Shown here: one piece after another, positions 49,430-60,971 of the stretch | How the letters are laid out: each line of letters opens with the position of its first letter | Numbering within the stretch: the first letter of the stretch is position 1 | Origin: Melastoma dodecandrum | Taxonomy: Eukaryota; Streptophyta; Magnoliopsida; Myrtales; Melastomataceae | DNA: 64,000 bases | Assembly (NCBI GenBank): GCA_029817715.1 | Contig: JARUPY010000373.1 | Coordinates: 496,001 to 560,000, forward strand | Direction of reading: 5' to 3' | Notes under the pieces: model-generated | What the model was told of the DNA's origin: nothing | Database searches by the model: none | Seen by the model: the letters and a program-made list of their open reading frames with translations, nothing else | Translations under genes and position numbers: made by a program

Positions 49430-52400
49430 TCAAGCGGCGCCCGAGCCTCCGGCCGCTGGCCCGAGTGGCGCATCAGCCATGTTGTCGTAGTGCAGCTGCA
49501 CCACACGCGGCGCTTGCGTCCACACCAGCAAGGCGACAAGGCGCCGGGCGGGCCAGAGCGGCGCCAGCACCTGGCGATAGAGCGCGATCTGCCGCCGATA
49601 GTCCTCAGGCACCGCGTCCTTCGGAGGCCCGCTCTTGAAATCGGCGAGGATCACGGCTTCGTCCGTCACCGCGAGACGATCGATGCTGCCGGCAAACCGG
49701 CGCTCCGTCGACGCTTCCGACGACGGCGACCTCGGCGCGCGCCAACGGCGCGAACAGCGGCGCCAGTTCCGGCAGATCGATCACGCCGAGCGCCTCGGCG
49801 ATCAGCCGCGAATGGACCGCCGCGTCGATGAGCCCCGGCCGCGCCGCGAGGAAATCCCGCGCCTTTTCCGCACGCACGTTTGAGGGAAACGCCGGCATGT
49901 GCTGCAGCAGCAGATGCAGCGCCGCGCCATAGGCGAGCGCGTCGCGACGCGCCGCCGAGGCCTCGGCATTTTCGGCCTTGCGCGACGGGCGCAGCCGCGC
50001 CGGCGCCACGGGCGCGGGCGCGACCGGCCGGAACAGCCACTCCGGCCCGAAGCCGAGGCCGCCCTGCTCGTGCACCGGACGCGGGAGCGGCGTCGCCTCG
50101 CTCGTGCCGGGTGTCATGATGCGCAGGATCGTCGCGCCCTCGTCCCAGAAGGTGGGCACTGCCTCGGCCGCGTCAAAGGCTCGCTCGACCATCGCGTTCC
50201 AGCAATCGGTCGGCGGCTTCTGCACGTTGTAGAAGCCCGCGATATAGAGGCGCTCCTCGGCCCGCGTCATCGCAACGTAGAGCAGGCGGCGGTACTCGCG
50301 CATCGTCGCCAGCCGCTCGGCCGCGCGCGCTTCCTCGACCAGCGGCGGATCGTCGGCCTTGCGCGGCGACCAGACGAGAAGCGGCGGGCGGCCGGTGCCC
50401 TTGTCTAGGTCGAAGACGGTCGGGTCGTGGCGCGTGCTCGGCACCGCGCAGGTATCGGGCAGGAAGACGATCTTCGCCTCCAGCCCCTTGGCCGCGTGCA
50501 CCGTCATCACGCGCACCGCGTCGCTCGCGCCCTCCATGTCGCGCTTGATCGACGACTCGAGCGCCTCCACGTCGGCGAGGAACGAGGCGAGCGCGGGCGC
50601 GCCCTCCTGCTCGTGGGCGAGCGCGAGGCGCAGGAACTCGTCGATCGCGTCGTGCGCCTCCGGGCCGAGCCGCGCCTCCATCAGGCGGCGCCCCTCGTCG
50701 CGTCCGAGCAGCTCCATGTAGAACACGAAGGGCGTCGCCCCCGCCGCGCGCGCGGCCCAGCGGCGCACCACGCGTGCGCGTCGCGGTGGCGGGGGGCCTC
50801 CGAGGCGGCGAGCGCGTCGATGAGCGCGCCGCGACGGCCGGGCGCCAGCGCCATGAGATCGTCGTCTGTGAAGCCGAACAGCGGAGATTTCAGCAGGCAG
50901 GCGAGGCTGAGGTCGTCGCGCGGCAGCAGCGCCGTGCGCCCGGCGGCGACGAGGTCCATCACCGCGATATGGTTGGCGACGTCGAGCCGGTCCGCGCCGG
51001 CGACGGGCACATGGTGGGTCTTCAAGGCTCGGATCACCGCCTCGAAGAAGGCGTTGCGCGTGCGCACCAGAATGAGGATGTCGCCCGGCCTGATCGCGCG
51101 GCGCTGTGTGCCGCGTCCCTCGTGCACGTACTCGCCGGAGCCGGGCGCGGTCAGCGCCTTGATCTTACGTGCGACCCTGTCGGCGACGATGCTTGCCGGA
51201 TCGTGCTCGCTCAGGATGTCGAGCGGGATCGACCAGTCCTCGGGATCCGGCGCCGCCTCGGCGCCTTGCGGCGCCCAGATCTCGACGAGGCTCGGCAGGC
51301 TGTGCTTCAGGCTCTCATGCGTGGGCCAGCGATCCGGCTTGGTCACGAGCCCGTCCTGGTTCGCGTCGCTCTCGAACAATTGGTCGACTGCGGCGAGAAT
51401 GCCCGGCACCGAGCGGAACGAGGTGTTGAGGCCGACCCGCTCGAACGGCATTCGGCCGGCGCGGAAGCGCCGTTCGAAGCTGACGCGCATCTCGTCGAAC
51501 ATCAGCGGCGCGGCACCCTGGAACGAGAAGATGGACTGCTTGTCGTCGCCGACCACGAAGAAGCTGCGCTCGCCCGGGCGCCCCGCGCCGCTGGCGAAGT
51601 CGCCGGTCAAGTGCTCGAGGATGCGCCATTGCGCGGCGCTCGTGTCCTGCGCCTCGTCGATCAGCACATGGTCGATGCCGGAATCGAGCTTGTGCAGCAC
51701 CCAGCCGGCGTCGGAGCGCGCGAGCAGGGTCAAGGTGCAGGCGATGAGATCGTCGAAGTCGAGCAGGCCGTGGGCCAGCTTGGCGTGCTCGTAGCGGTCC
51801 ATGATGGCATCGACGACCGTGACGAGCGCCTGCGTGCGCTGGATCGCCTCGGCCACCTTGAGGCTCGCGCGCAGGCCGACGAGGCGCGTCTGCTCGGCCT
51901 CGAGCTCGGCCTTGACGTCGGGATGCGCGGCGGCGAGACCGTTGGTCATCAAAGCGGAGCGCGGCTTGCTGGCAGCGTCGAAGAACACACCGAGATAGAT
52001 CGCGACGACGTCGGCGAGCGGCGCGGTGGGCCGGGCGGCCGTCGCTGCGCTCAGGCGCAGTGCCTGTTCGTTGTCACGCTTCGATCCCTGCGCGAAGACC
52101 GAGGCCAGCGCCGGCCAGCGCGTCGGCGCGATGCCGCCCTCGACCATCGCGCGGCGCACAGCGTCGACGCTCGTCAGGCCGCCGGCGCAGAGGCGCGCTG
52201 CCAGCTCCGCCTGCGGATCATCGAAGCGGCGGGCCTCGGCGCGCAGCCGCATCGCATCGCCGAGCAGTGCATCGAGCCCAGCGCGGCCCGCGACGTCGGC
52301 GACGAGCGCCAGTGCCTCGCTCGCTCTGCCGCCCGCGCCCTGCGCCTCGGCGATCGCCGCGCTCTTGGCGAGCGACAGCATCTCCTCGGTCCGCTTCTCG

Positions 52401-52852
52401 TCCGCCACCTCGAAGCGTGCCGGCACGTTCGCCTCGAACGGGAAGAGATGCAGCACGCGCTCGCAGAAGGCGTGGATGGTCTGGATCTTGAGGCCGCCCG
52501 GCGTTTCCACCGTACGAGTGAAGAGGCGGCGCGCGAGCACGAGATCGTTCGGCTCCCGCGCCGTGGCCCCGGTCGCGGCGATCTTCTCGTGCAACGCCTC
52601 GTCATCCAGCACCGTCCACTCGGAGAGCGTCTTGAAGACGCGCTGCGACATCTCCGCCGCGGCGGCCTTGGTGAAGGTGAGGCAGAGAATCTTCGATGGC
52701 GCGACGCCTGCGAGCAGGAGCCGGATCACGCGCAGGGCCAGCACATGCGTCTTGCCGGATCCGGCGCTGGCCGACACCCAGATCGACGTCTTCGGATCGG
52801 AGGCCGCGACCTGGCGATCGCGCAGATGACTGGGGACGACGAGCACGGTCAT
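49430..52852 (-). CDS. addA: Double-strand break repair helicase AddA
   Basis: About 1140 residues, ATG at 52852 overlapping the addB stop (ATGA). UvrD/Rep-type helicase: Walker [69 protein letters not shown] motif ([14 protein letters not shown]), [15 protein letters not shown], and C-terminal part (break near 50780) [35 protein letters not shown]. After a break near 49700 the nuclease-like end reads [20 protein letters not shown], with the DxK element of PD-(D/E)XK nucleases. With AddB it forms the RecBCD-like AddAB complex that resects double-strand ends. Breaks are probably single-base errors. Confidence 0.93.
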
Positions 52853-55800
52853 GCCTCGTCCTCGCCGGTGAGCGACCATTCGCGCACCCGCGCAAGATGG
52901 TCGTAGTCGCTGTACTTGTTGGCGAACTTCGGGAACGGCCGCGACGGATAGCCGGTGACTTCGTTGCGGAAGCTCGACAGGAGGCGGTGCAGCCCGGCGA
53001 AATGCTTGTCGACGACTGCATCGAACGTTTCGTCGTCGAACTTCACCTCACGCGGCGCGCCGCCGTCCTTGCCGCCGAGCTTCAGGTAGGTCGCCTTGAT
53101 CGGACCCATGTGCGGCGCGCCGAAGCCACCCTCGCGCAGCATCGCCGCCTCGAGCGTCAGCTGCGGCGCGAAGCCCACCTGGACCTCCCGGTTGCCCGGC
53201 GGCGTCCCGGTCTTGTAGTCGATCAGCACACAAGTGCTGTCCGCGATCGACATCGATTCGGTCGGCGCGCGCGGTGAGCACGAAGCGCGTCGCATCCGCC
53301 AGCGCCAGCTCGAGCCGGCCATCCGTCTCTGTGACGATAGACGCGGCGTTCTCGCGCCGACCCGCGTCGAAGGCGAGGAACACGTCCATGGCCTTCTCGA
53401 TCAGCGGCCAGCGGAAGGCGCGGAACGTCGGATCGGTGAGCGCGAAGGCAAACAACTCGCGCAGGGTCGCGTGGAGCGCGCGGCGTCGCGCCTCGCGCGT
53501 GCCGCTGGCGGCGTCGGACTGCGTGAAGGCGTGCAGCGCGTCGTGCATGCGGCTGCCGAACTCGCTCGGGTCGATCTCCGCGGCGACGCTGGGCAGCGGC
53601 GCGAGCTTCAGGATATGCGCCGCGTAGATGGCGTAGGGATCGCGGCGGAGAGTCTCGATCCGCGTCACGCTGAGACCGTCCGGGCGCAGCGCGACGGGCG
53701 GCGTCGGCACCGGCCGCTTGATCGGCACCGGCGCCTTCTTTGGCTTGTCGAGCGCGTGCGCCAGCTCGATCACGCGGCGGCCGCGCGTACGGCACTCTTC
53801 CCATGGGCGGCCGGCCAGCGCCTCCAGCCGCAGCAGGAAAACGCGACGGCACCGTCGGCGCGCCGTTGCGCTTCCTTGCGCGCGAGAGGACGACGGTTTG
53901 GTGACATACGGCCTGCGTGAAGTCGTGCGCGGTCTGGCCGATGCGGCGTTCGGGCGAGGACAGGCCGAGTTCCGCGCGCATCGCCCGGTTTGAGGAAGGC
54001 GTCGCCCGTCGCCTGCGGCGGCCAGATCGTCTCGTCGAGGCCGCCGAGCAGCACGACGTCGGCCGGGATCAGCCGCGCCTCGAGCAGACCGTAGATCGCC
54101 AGCCGCGGGTGCGGCCTGTCGGTGGTGCGCAGGAGGACCTCGCCGGCCAGCCGCCCGAAGAGGATGCCGTAACCCTCCGCCCCGAAAGCGAGGCGCGCCG
54201 CGCCGCCGGCCAGCAGCTCGTCGAAGAGCGCATCGAGCGCGTCCGCCTCCGCCGCGTCGGCCTCGGCGGTCACCGCCGCGAGGCAGGCGCGATGGGCCGC
54301 GACCCAACGATCGAGCCCGATCTGGCCCTTCAGGGCGAGCAGCGGGGCGAGCGCGACCGTCATGTCGCCCCATAGCGCCGCCATCGCCTCCCAGTGCTCC
54401 GGCCGGATCCCGCGTTGCGCCGGGTGCGCGTGGCGGTCGTCCGCCGCCTCGAGCGCCGCCTCGAACACCTGCTCGATGGTCTTGCCGGCGAGCGGTACGA
54501 CGCGCAGCACGCCGACCTCGAGCAGCGCTGCGAGCCGGGCGACCTCGGCGCGTGGCCGCCCGAAGACGGCAAGCGGATGGCCGAGCAGCGCGGTCACATC
54601 GCGCGCGGAAAAACCCGCTCGCGGCAGCGGCCGCCGCGAGGCGAGCCAGCACGCCGAGCGGGCGCGCGGCGAGCGGCTCGCCGCCGGTGTCGGCGATCTC
54701 GATGTTCCAGCGCAGCAGCTCGCCGCGCACACGCCGCGCCAGCGCGCGGTCCGGCGTCACCAGCGCCGCGGTGCGCCCCGGCGTCTCGAGCACCTCGCGC
54801 ATAGCGATGGCGAGGCACAGCGCCTCCTCGCGTTCGTCGGCCGCCTCGACCAGGGAGACGCCGTCGAGCGCGGCGGCGATCATCTTGCGCGGCGCCTTGC
54901 GGCGATAGGCGCGCCACAGGTCTGTGGTGTCGGCCGGCCGCAGCGCCTCGCCGACGAGGCGGACGCGATCGGCGAGACCGGGCTCCGGCGTGCCGAGCGC
55001 GCGCACCTCGGCGCGGGCGATGCCGAGCACCGGCAGCAGCCGCGCCATCGCCGCCTGCGGGTGGCCGTGGCTGGGCTCCTGGCCTACGTCGAGCTTGCCC
55101 GAGACGATCGCCCACGCCTTGTCGTCGAGGTCGCGGTCGAGACCCGGCAGAACCACGGCGCCGCGCGGGGCGCGTGCGATCGCGGCCAGCAGCCGCGCCG
55201 TGGCCCGGTTGGTGCCGGTCGAGCCGATCGCCACCACGGGGGCGCGGCCTTCGGCCAGCTGGCGGGCCTGCGCGTCGACGAGCGCGATCTGGCGCGCGGC
55301 CGGATCGACGAGCCCGTTCTCCGCGAGCACTTTCGGCCACAGCTCGATGGCGATCGACAGGAAGTCGGTAGTAATGCGCCAATAGTCGTCGAAGCTCGCC
55401 ATGCGCAGGTCGTCGAGCGCGCGCCAGGCGACGTCCTCGATGCGCATCTCGTCGATGAGCGCGGCGAGGTCGCCCGCGAGCGCGAAAGCATCGACCCGCC
55501 GAGGTGGCGACGCGAAACGGCTCGGCGGGATCGACGATCGCCGTGCCCGAAGGATCGATGCGGCAGAGCGCGCCCTCGATCGCTGTCGCCCAAGCCTGGA
55601 TCAAGGTGGCGAGGCGCAGCCGCCGCCAGATCGGGGTCGCGGCGGGCGGCAGCGGCAGGCCGACCGCGGCGGGATCGGGCTCTGTCACGAGCAGCTCCGT
55701 CTCGGTCGCCTCGAGCGCGCCGAGCGGCAGGATTCTCGGGGGCAGCAGCGACGAGCCGGACGCGTGGCGCAGGAAGGTCTCTTGCAGCGCGCCGGCCGCG

Positions 55801-55955
55801 CGGCGCGTCGGCACGTAGATCGTCGCATCCGCCAGCGCCAGCGGATCGTCTGTCGGTGCGAAGCCGGGCACGACGCGGCCCTCGAGGAAGGCGGCCACGA
55901 AGGTCTCGAGGAAGGGAAGGGCGGGCGATATCGTCAGGACGTTCGGCGCGCGCAT
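52849..55955 (-). CDS. addB: Double-strand break repair protein AddB
   Basis: About 1035 residues, ATG at 55955 (MRAPNVLTISPALPFLETFV). N-terminal inactivated-helicase region: IYVPTRRAAGALQETFLRHA, PRILPLGALEATETELLV, IWRRLRLATLIQAW, RATARLLAAIARAPRGAVVL, EEALCLAIAMREVLETPGR. C-terminal RecB-like nuclease: SVTRIETLRRDPYAIYAAHI, FGSRMHDALHAFTQSDA, LALADATRFVLTARADRIDV and (after a break near 53260) STCVLIDYKTGTPP with the catalytic DYKTG. Ends WSLTGEDEA, with the TGA overlapping addA's ATG. Breaks near 55495, 54615, 53985, 53850 and 53260. The nuclease domain and its partner AddA make the end-processing complex. Confidence 0.88.
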
Positions 55956-56073
55956 CCGACGTGGTTCGCCGAATGGCGCGAGTCGGTCAAGCGGGCGCAA
56001 CCGATGCGATGCAACATAATCGCGCGCATAGCGTTAGCGGCACCGTACCCAAAACAAGCAAAGAGGAAACGCC

Positions 56074-56381
56074 CATGACCCAAACTCGTCGTGCTTTATG
56101 GTCAGCCGAAGGACAAGGCCCATTTCGAGAAGCACTACCGTGAAGTGCATGTGCCGCTCACGAAGAAATTTCCCGGTGTGAAGGCGATCAGCTATGGTCC
56201 GGCGAATGCAGCCGACGGTAGCGACGGCCCGTATTTCTGGTTCTTTTCCGCCACCTTCGCGAGCCAGCAGTCGATCGCCGATGCCATGGGATCGAAAGAG
56301 GGCCAGGCCGCGGTGGCGGACATCCCGAACTATTACCACGAGACGCCGACGATCCTGATCGTCGAGAACACCGACGGCTGA
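56074..56381 (+). CDS. EthD-family small protein
   Basis: About 101 residues. ATG at 56074 after AAAGAGGAAA, then one extra base near 56086 before LVVLYGQPKDKAHFEKHYRE. The rest reads VHVPLTKKFPGVKAISYGPA, YFWFFSATFASQQSIADAMG, PNYYHETPTILIVENTDG. The HxxxVH and ferredoxin-like layout are those of EthD proteins, named from an ethyl tert-butyl ether degradation cluster; most members have no proven substrate. Divergent from addB. Probably a dimeric alpha/beta-barrel oxygenase or carrier. Confidence 0.8.
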
Positions 56382-56386
56382 GCGGA

Positions 56387-57268
56387 TCACACCACCCCGT
56401 CGGGCGCCAGGACGCAGGCCGTCTCGAGGCTCGTCTCGATCTGCAAGGTCGCATGGCCGATGCCGTGGGACTCGCGCAAGGTGCGGCACGCCTCCATGAG
56501 GAAGGCGTCGCCGGGATGGCCCGTCGGCATCACAAGGTGCGCGGTGAGCGCCGTCTCGCTCGTCGAGACCGGCCAGACATGCAGGTCGTGCAGGCCGCCG
56601 ACTCCCGGCAGCGCCGTCAGATAGGCGCGCACCTCGTCGACGCGGACCGAGCGGGGCACGCCGGCCAGCGACATGGCGACGGATTCGCGCAGCAGCTTCC
56701 AGGTGCCGAAAATGATCGCCGCGTTGATGGCGAGGCTGAGCAGCGGGTCGATCCACACGAGGCCCGTCAGCTTGATGATCAGCGCGCCAAGGACGACACC
56801 AACCGCCACACCGGCGTCGGCTGCGAGATGCGCGACAGCCGCGCGCACGTTGAGGTCGCCCTCCTCGCCCGGCATCAGCAGCCAGGCCGACAGGCCGTTG
56901 ACGACAATCGCCAGGCCCGCGACGACCATAACCATTGTGGTCGCTACCGGCTCGGGTTGGAACAGTCGCTGGATCGCCTCCAGCATCAGGGCGCCGGTCA
57001 CCACCAGCAGCAGCACGGCGTTGAACAGCGCCGCGAGGATCGACGTGCCGCCGAGCCCGTAGGTGAAGCGCGCCGAGGGCGCCCGCCGGCCGAGTCGACT
57101 GGCGGCAAAGGCGGCGCAAAGGCCGAGCACGTCGGAAAGGTTGTGCGTCGCGTCCGCGATCAGCGCGACGGAATGACCGATGAATCCGAAGACGCCCTCG
57201 GCGACGACGATCAGCGCGTTGAGCGCGATGGCCGCCGCGAAGGCGGTGCCCGAAGGACGACGGCGCAT
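56387..57268 (-). CDS. Cation diffusion facilitator (CzcD/ZitB-like)
   Basis: 293 residues from the ATG at 57268 (MRRRPSGTAFAAAIALNALI). CDF helices: VFGFIGHSVALIADATHNLS (helix 2 HxxxD metal site), DVLGLCAAFAASRLGRRAPS, LVVTGALMLEAIQRLFQPEP, and helix 5 HLAADAGVAVGVVLGALIIK with the second DxxxD-type site. C-terminal domain: ALPGVGGLHDLHVWPVSTSE. Upstream bases 57268-57355 in a continuous frame encode a His-rich leader (HHHAGHDHGAHAHGGHTHC), typical of the loop or N-terminus of zinc CDF proteins, but no normal start codon precedes it; a G-run of seven at 57351-57357 may hide an indel. The true protein is probably about 30 residues longer. Zn/Cd/Co export is inferred. Confidence 0.88.
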   Translation of the reverse strand: MRRRPSGTAFAAAIALNALIVVAEGVFGFIGHSVALIADATHNLSDVLGLCAAFAASRLGRRAPSARFTYGLGGTSILAALFNAVLLLVVTGALMLEAIQRLFQPEPVATTMVMVVAGLAIVVNGLSAWLLMPGEEGDLNVRAAVAHLAADAGVAVGVVLGALIIKLTGLVWIDPLLSLAINAAIIFGTWKLLRESVAMSLAGVPRSVRVDEVRAYLTALPGVGGLHDLHVWPVSTSETALTAHLVMPTGHPGDAFLMEACRTLRESHGIGHATLQIETSLETACVLAPDGVV

Positions 57269-57473
57269 GACTGTGAACCATGCGCGTGACCAGCAATGCG
57301 TGTGACCGCCGTGAGCGTGCGCGCCATGATCGTGCCCCGCGTGGTGATGACCCCCCCAACGATGCTCTCCGGAAGATCGATATTCTGGAATGCCTATCTA
57401 GGTTAGAACGCCGCCGCACCCAACAGGAGAAGCAGGGCTTGTCATTGGCGTTCAAAGGTTCTGGGCTCAAGGG

Positions 57474-58915
57474 ATGAACGTCGCAGCGCCGCACCCTGAC
57501 GCCCGCGCGACACCCGTCCCGCCGCCTGCGGTCCAGCCCGGCGCCTTCACGCGCGGGTCGACGTTGCGTCACGTAGTGGTAATGACGGCGGCCGGGTTCC
57601 GCCGGGCTCGTCGCCGTCTTTGGCGTCGATTTTCTCACGCTTCTCTACATTTCGCGGCTCGGCGATACGAACCTCACGGCGGCCGTCGGCTACGCCTCGC
57701 AGCTCGTCTTTCTCCTGATGTCGTGCAACATCGGCCTGTCGATCGCCGTCGGCGCGCTGGTCTCGCGTGCGCTCGGCGCCGGCGACCGCCGCGCAGCGCG
57801 CCGCCTCGCCGCCTCCGGCATCACCCTTGCCGCGGCCCTGTCCGCCGGCCTCGGCTTCGCAGCCCTGCCGTTCACCCATCCGATCCTCGCGGCGATCGGC
57901 GCGCGCGGCGAGGCGCTCGAGGTCGGGACGATCTACCTGCGGCTGGTGCTGCCGGCAACGGTGTTCCTCGGCATCGGCATGGCGTTCGCGGCCGCGCTGC
58001 GCGCCGTCGGCGACCCGCGCCGGGCGATGTACGTCACCTTGAGCGGGGCGATCGTCGCAGCCTGCCTCGACCCGATCTTCATCTTCGTTCTGCATCTCGG
58101 CATCTACGGCGCCGGCATCGTCGCGGTGATCTCGCGCATCTGTCTGTCGATCGTCGGCTGGCATGGTGCCGTACGCGTGCACGATCTCGTCGAGCGTCCG
58201 CGCTTGCCCGCCGTGCGCGCCGACCTCACGCCACTGGCCTATGTCGCGGGACCGGCGATCCTCACCAATCTCGCCGCGCCGATCGCCAACATTTACGCCA
58301 TGCACGTCTTCTCGCGGTTCGGCGAACCGGTGATCGCCGCCTTCGCGATCATGGATCGGGTGACGCCGGTCGCCTTCGGCGTCCTGTTCGCCCTGTCCGG
58401 CTCGGTCGGCCCGATCATGGGCCAGAATTACGGCGCGCGCCGCCTCGATCGGGTACGCGGAATCCTCGGCGATTGCTACAGTGTCGCGGTCGTCTATGTC
58501 GTCGCCGTCGGCCTCCTGCTGTGGATCGGCGCGCCGCTCGTCGTGGCGATTTTCGCCGCGAAGGGCGAGACGGCGGCGCTCGTCGCGTTCTTTCTGCCGC
58601 TACAGCATCGTCCTGTGGCTGTTCCTCGGCGGCATCTTCGTCGCCAACGCAGCCTTCAACAATCTGGGCTGGCCGTTCCTCTCGACGCTGTTCAACTGGG
58701 GCCGCGCGACGCTCGGCACCATTCCCTTCGTGACGATCGGCGCGTTGTGGGGCGGCCCGCGCGGCGGCTACCTTGGCATGATCGGCGGCGCCGCGCTATT
58801 TGGGACGCTCGGCGTCATCGCCTCCTATCGTGTCGTCGCCCGGCTCGCCGCAAGCGCCATGCCTGAACCCGCGACACCTGACCCTGTCCCATCGGAGGCC
58901 GCGCCGGCGCGGTAA
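57474..58915 (+). CDS. MATE-family efflux transporter
   Basis: About 480 residues, ATG at 57474. After a Pro-rich leader: GSTLRHVVVMTAAG, then (extra T near 57600) GLVAVFGVDFLTLLYISRLG, AVGYASQLVFLLMSCNIGLS, ALVSRALGAGDRRAARRLAA, AAALRAVGDPRRAMYVTLSG and GQNYGARRLDRVRGI (the MATE repeat signature). A second break near 58605 precedes IVLWLFLGGIFVANAAFNNL. Twelve helices are expected. Na+ or H+ driven multidrug export; substrates unknown. It is divergent from the CDF gene and 12 bases upstream of the DUF937 gene. Confidence 0.9.
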
Positions 58916-58927
58916 CGGAGACGCCCC

Positions 58928-59644
58928 ATGTTCAACCTCTACCAGATCATCACCGGCGCGCAGGGCGGCCAGGCGCTCGACAACATGGCGCAGCGCTTCG
59001 GGCTCACCCGCGACCAGGCCGACAGCGCCGTGAAGGCGTTGCTCCCCGCGCTGTCGACGGCCTTCATGGCGAAGGCGATGCATCCCGGCGGGATGCAGGA
59101 GATCGCCGGGGCCATGACCGACGACCAGCACAAGCAGGCCTATGCCGATCCCGGCATAGCGCACGCGCCGGAGACGCTGCAGCAGGGCGGCGCCGTCGCC
59201 AACAGCGTGTTCGGCAGCAGCGCCATCGTGCAGCAGGTCATCCAGCAGGCCTCGCGCTACACCGGCATCCCGGAGGCGACGCTGCAGCAGATGCTGCCGG
59301 TGCTCGTCTCGATGGTCTTCGGCGGCGTGGCCACGGCGATGCACAACCAGGGGCTCGGGGCGTGGCTCAGCCAGCTCGCGGGCAGCGGCTTCGGCAACAT
59401 GCTCGGGCAGGGTGGGAGCGCCGGCAACGTGCTGGGCAATATCCTGGGCGGCATCTTCGGTGGCCAGCAGGCGGGGACCTCCGCTCAGCCGGGCGGCGCG
59501 GCGTCTCCGATGGGGATGCCGCCGGCGATGCAGGCCGGCATGGAGGCGTTCGGCAAGATGTTCCAGGCCGGCGTCCCCGGTGCCGGCCAGATGGGCGATC
59601 TCGGCGCGCAGATCAGCTCGATCCTCGGTGGCAAGCGTGCGTGA
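58928..59644 (+). CDS. DUF937 family protein
   Basis: 238 residues, ATG at 58928 after AGACGCCCC. N-terminal: LYQIITGAQGGQALDNMAQR, GLTRDQADSAVKALLPALST, GGMQEIAGAMTDDQHKQAYA. The middle repeats the theme: YTGIPEATLQQMLPVLVSMV. Gly-rich C-terminus: GNMLGQGGSAGNVLGNILGG. These helical repeats are DUF937; homologous proteins (YidB-type) fold as helical bundles of unknown role. It starts 12 bases after the MATE stop. Confidence 0.85.
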   Translation: MFNLYQIITGAQGGQALDNMAQRFGLTRDQADSAVKALLPALSTAFMAKAMHPGGMQEIAGAMTDDQHKQAYADPGIAHAPETLQQGGAVANSVFGSSAIVQQVIQQASRYTGIPEATLQQMLPVLVSMVFGGVATAMHNQGLGAWLSQLAGSGFGNMLGQGGSAGNVLGNILGGIFGGQQAGTSAQPGGAASPMGMPPAMQAGMEAFGKMFQAGVPGAGQMGDLGAQISSILGGKRA

Positions 59645-59700
59645 CGCCCTCTGCCGCGCTCGAGGTTGGCCGACACGGCCGGGCGGGGTAAGGTCGGGCC

Positions 59701-60971
59701 ATGACGGACCGTCCGCGCGAAGATCGTGGCAAGGCTGGTGACCGACGGGTTGCGACGCTTCCCGCCATCCTCGTGCTCGTCCTGGCTACGGCCTTTCTCG
59801 GCCTCGCGACGCGCGGCGCCTCCGCGCAGGGCTTCGGCTGGTTCGGCGGCCTGTTCGGCGGCGGCGGTGGCGGCGGCACCTATCAGCAGCAGAGCCCGTC
59901 CTATCCCGGCGGCTACGGCGCGGCGCCCGGCCCCGCCTACCAGCCACGACGCCACCCGCGGCATCGTCCACCCGACCAGGTGCAGAAAGCGGCGCCACGA
60001 GAGGCTCCCGCCGCGACGGCGGAAAAGGCCCCTCCGCCTCCCAAGAAGAACGCCACGTCGTTCGTCTACGTCTTCGGCGACACGCTCGGCCAGTTCCTCG
60101 CCAACGGGCTCGACGATGCGCTCGCTGATCGCCAGGACGTCGCCGTCGTGCACAAGGCGCGCGGGCCGTCGGGGCTCGTCACCAAGGACTATCTCGACTG
60201 GCCGAAGACCATCGACACGCTGCTGGCCGGAAAGGACAAGATCGACGTCGCGGTCATGATGATCGGCACCAACGACCGTCAGCCGATCGTCGAGGACGGC
60301 AAGAGCTACGCGTTCGAATCCGACGAGTGGACTGCGATCTACCGCAAGCGCGTGCTGGCGATCGACGAGGCCTTCGCGCGGCACGGCATTCCGCTCATCT
60401 GGGTCGGCCTGCCGATCACCAAGGATGGCGACTTCGCGGACACGATGGCCGCCTTGAACGACATCTTCCGCGACGCCGCTGCAAAGACCGGCGCGACCTA
60501 CATCGACACGTGGGAGGCCTTCGGCGACGACAACGGCGAGTTCGCCGCCTTCGGCCCGGACATCAACGGGCAGGTCGTGCGGCTACGCTCGTCGGACGGT
60601 ATCCTGTTCACCCGCGCCGGTGCGCGCAAGCTCGCCCATTTCGTCGAGGCGCACGTGCGCCGCGACCTCGATGGCAAGGCCGCGCCGCCGATCCTGCCGA
60701 CCGCGCCCGGCGCGCAGGCGGCCCCTGCCCAAAAGGCGGCGCCGTCGCGCCCAAGGCCGGCGAACCGAAGCCGGCGACGGTCAAGCCGGAGGCCGGGCCG
60801 ATCACCAGCCTGACCGAGGCGCCCTCGGCCTCGGGCGGCCAGCTGATGGCGCCGGCGAGCACCGGCGCGAACGGCGACGAGACCTCGGCCGAGCGGCTCG
60901 TCAGAGGCGACATCCAGGCGGCGCCCGCCGGCCGGGCCGACGACCTGCGCTGGCCGCCGAAAAGTCCGTAG
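59701..60971 (+). CDS. DUF459 / SGNH-hydrolase-like exported protein
   Basis: About 422 residues, ATG at 59701. Signal anchor TLPAILVLVLATAFLGLATR, then a Gly/Pro/Tyr-rich linker and the DUF459 SGNH-like domain: VYVFGDTLGQFLANGLDDAL, ARGPSGLVTKDYLDWPKTI, VAVMMIGTNDRQPIVEDGKS, YRKRVLAIDEAFARHGIPLI, LIWVGLPITKDGDF and DGILFTRAGARKLAHFVEAH. The usual block I GDSL has Thr (GDTL) in the nucleophile place. The C-terminal tail (Pro/Ala/Lys repeats) changes frame near 60735 and ends RADDLRWPPKSP. In alphaproteobacteria such proteins belong to the cell envelope; function unproven. Confidence 0.8.

Noticed and set aside
49899..52906. Long plus-strand open frames (up to 710 codons) opposite addA
   Set aside because: Shadow of addA; composition lacks any motif.
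56034..57638. A 534-codon minus-strand frame over the second CDF gene
   Set aside because: The CDF protein is in another frame with all family motifs.
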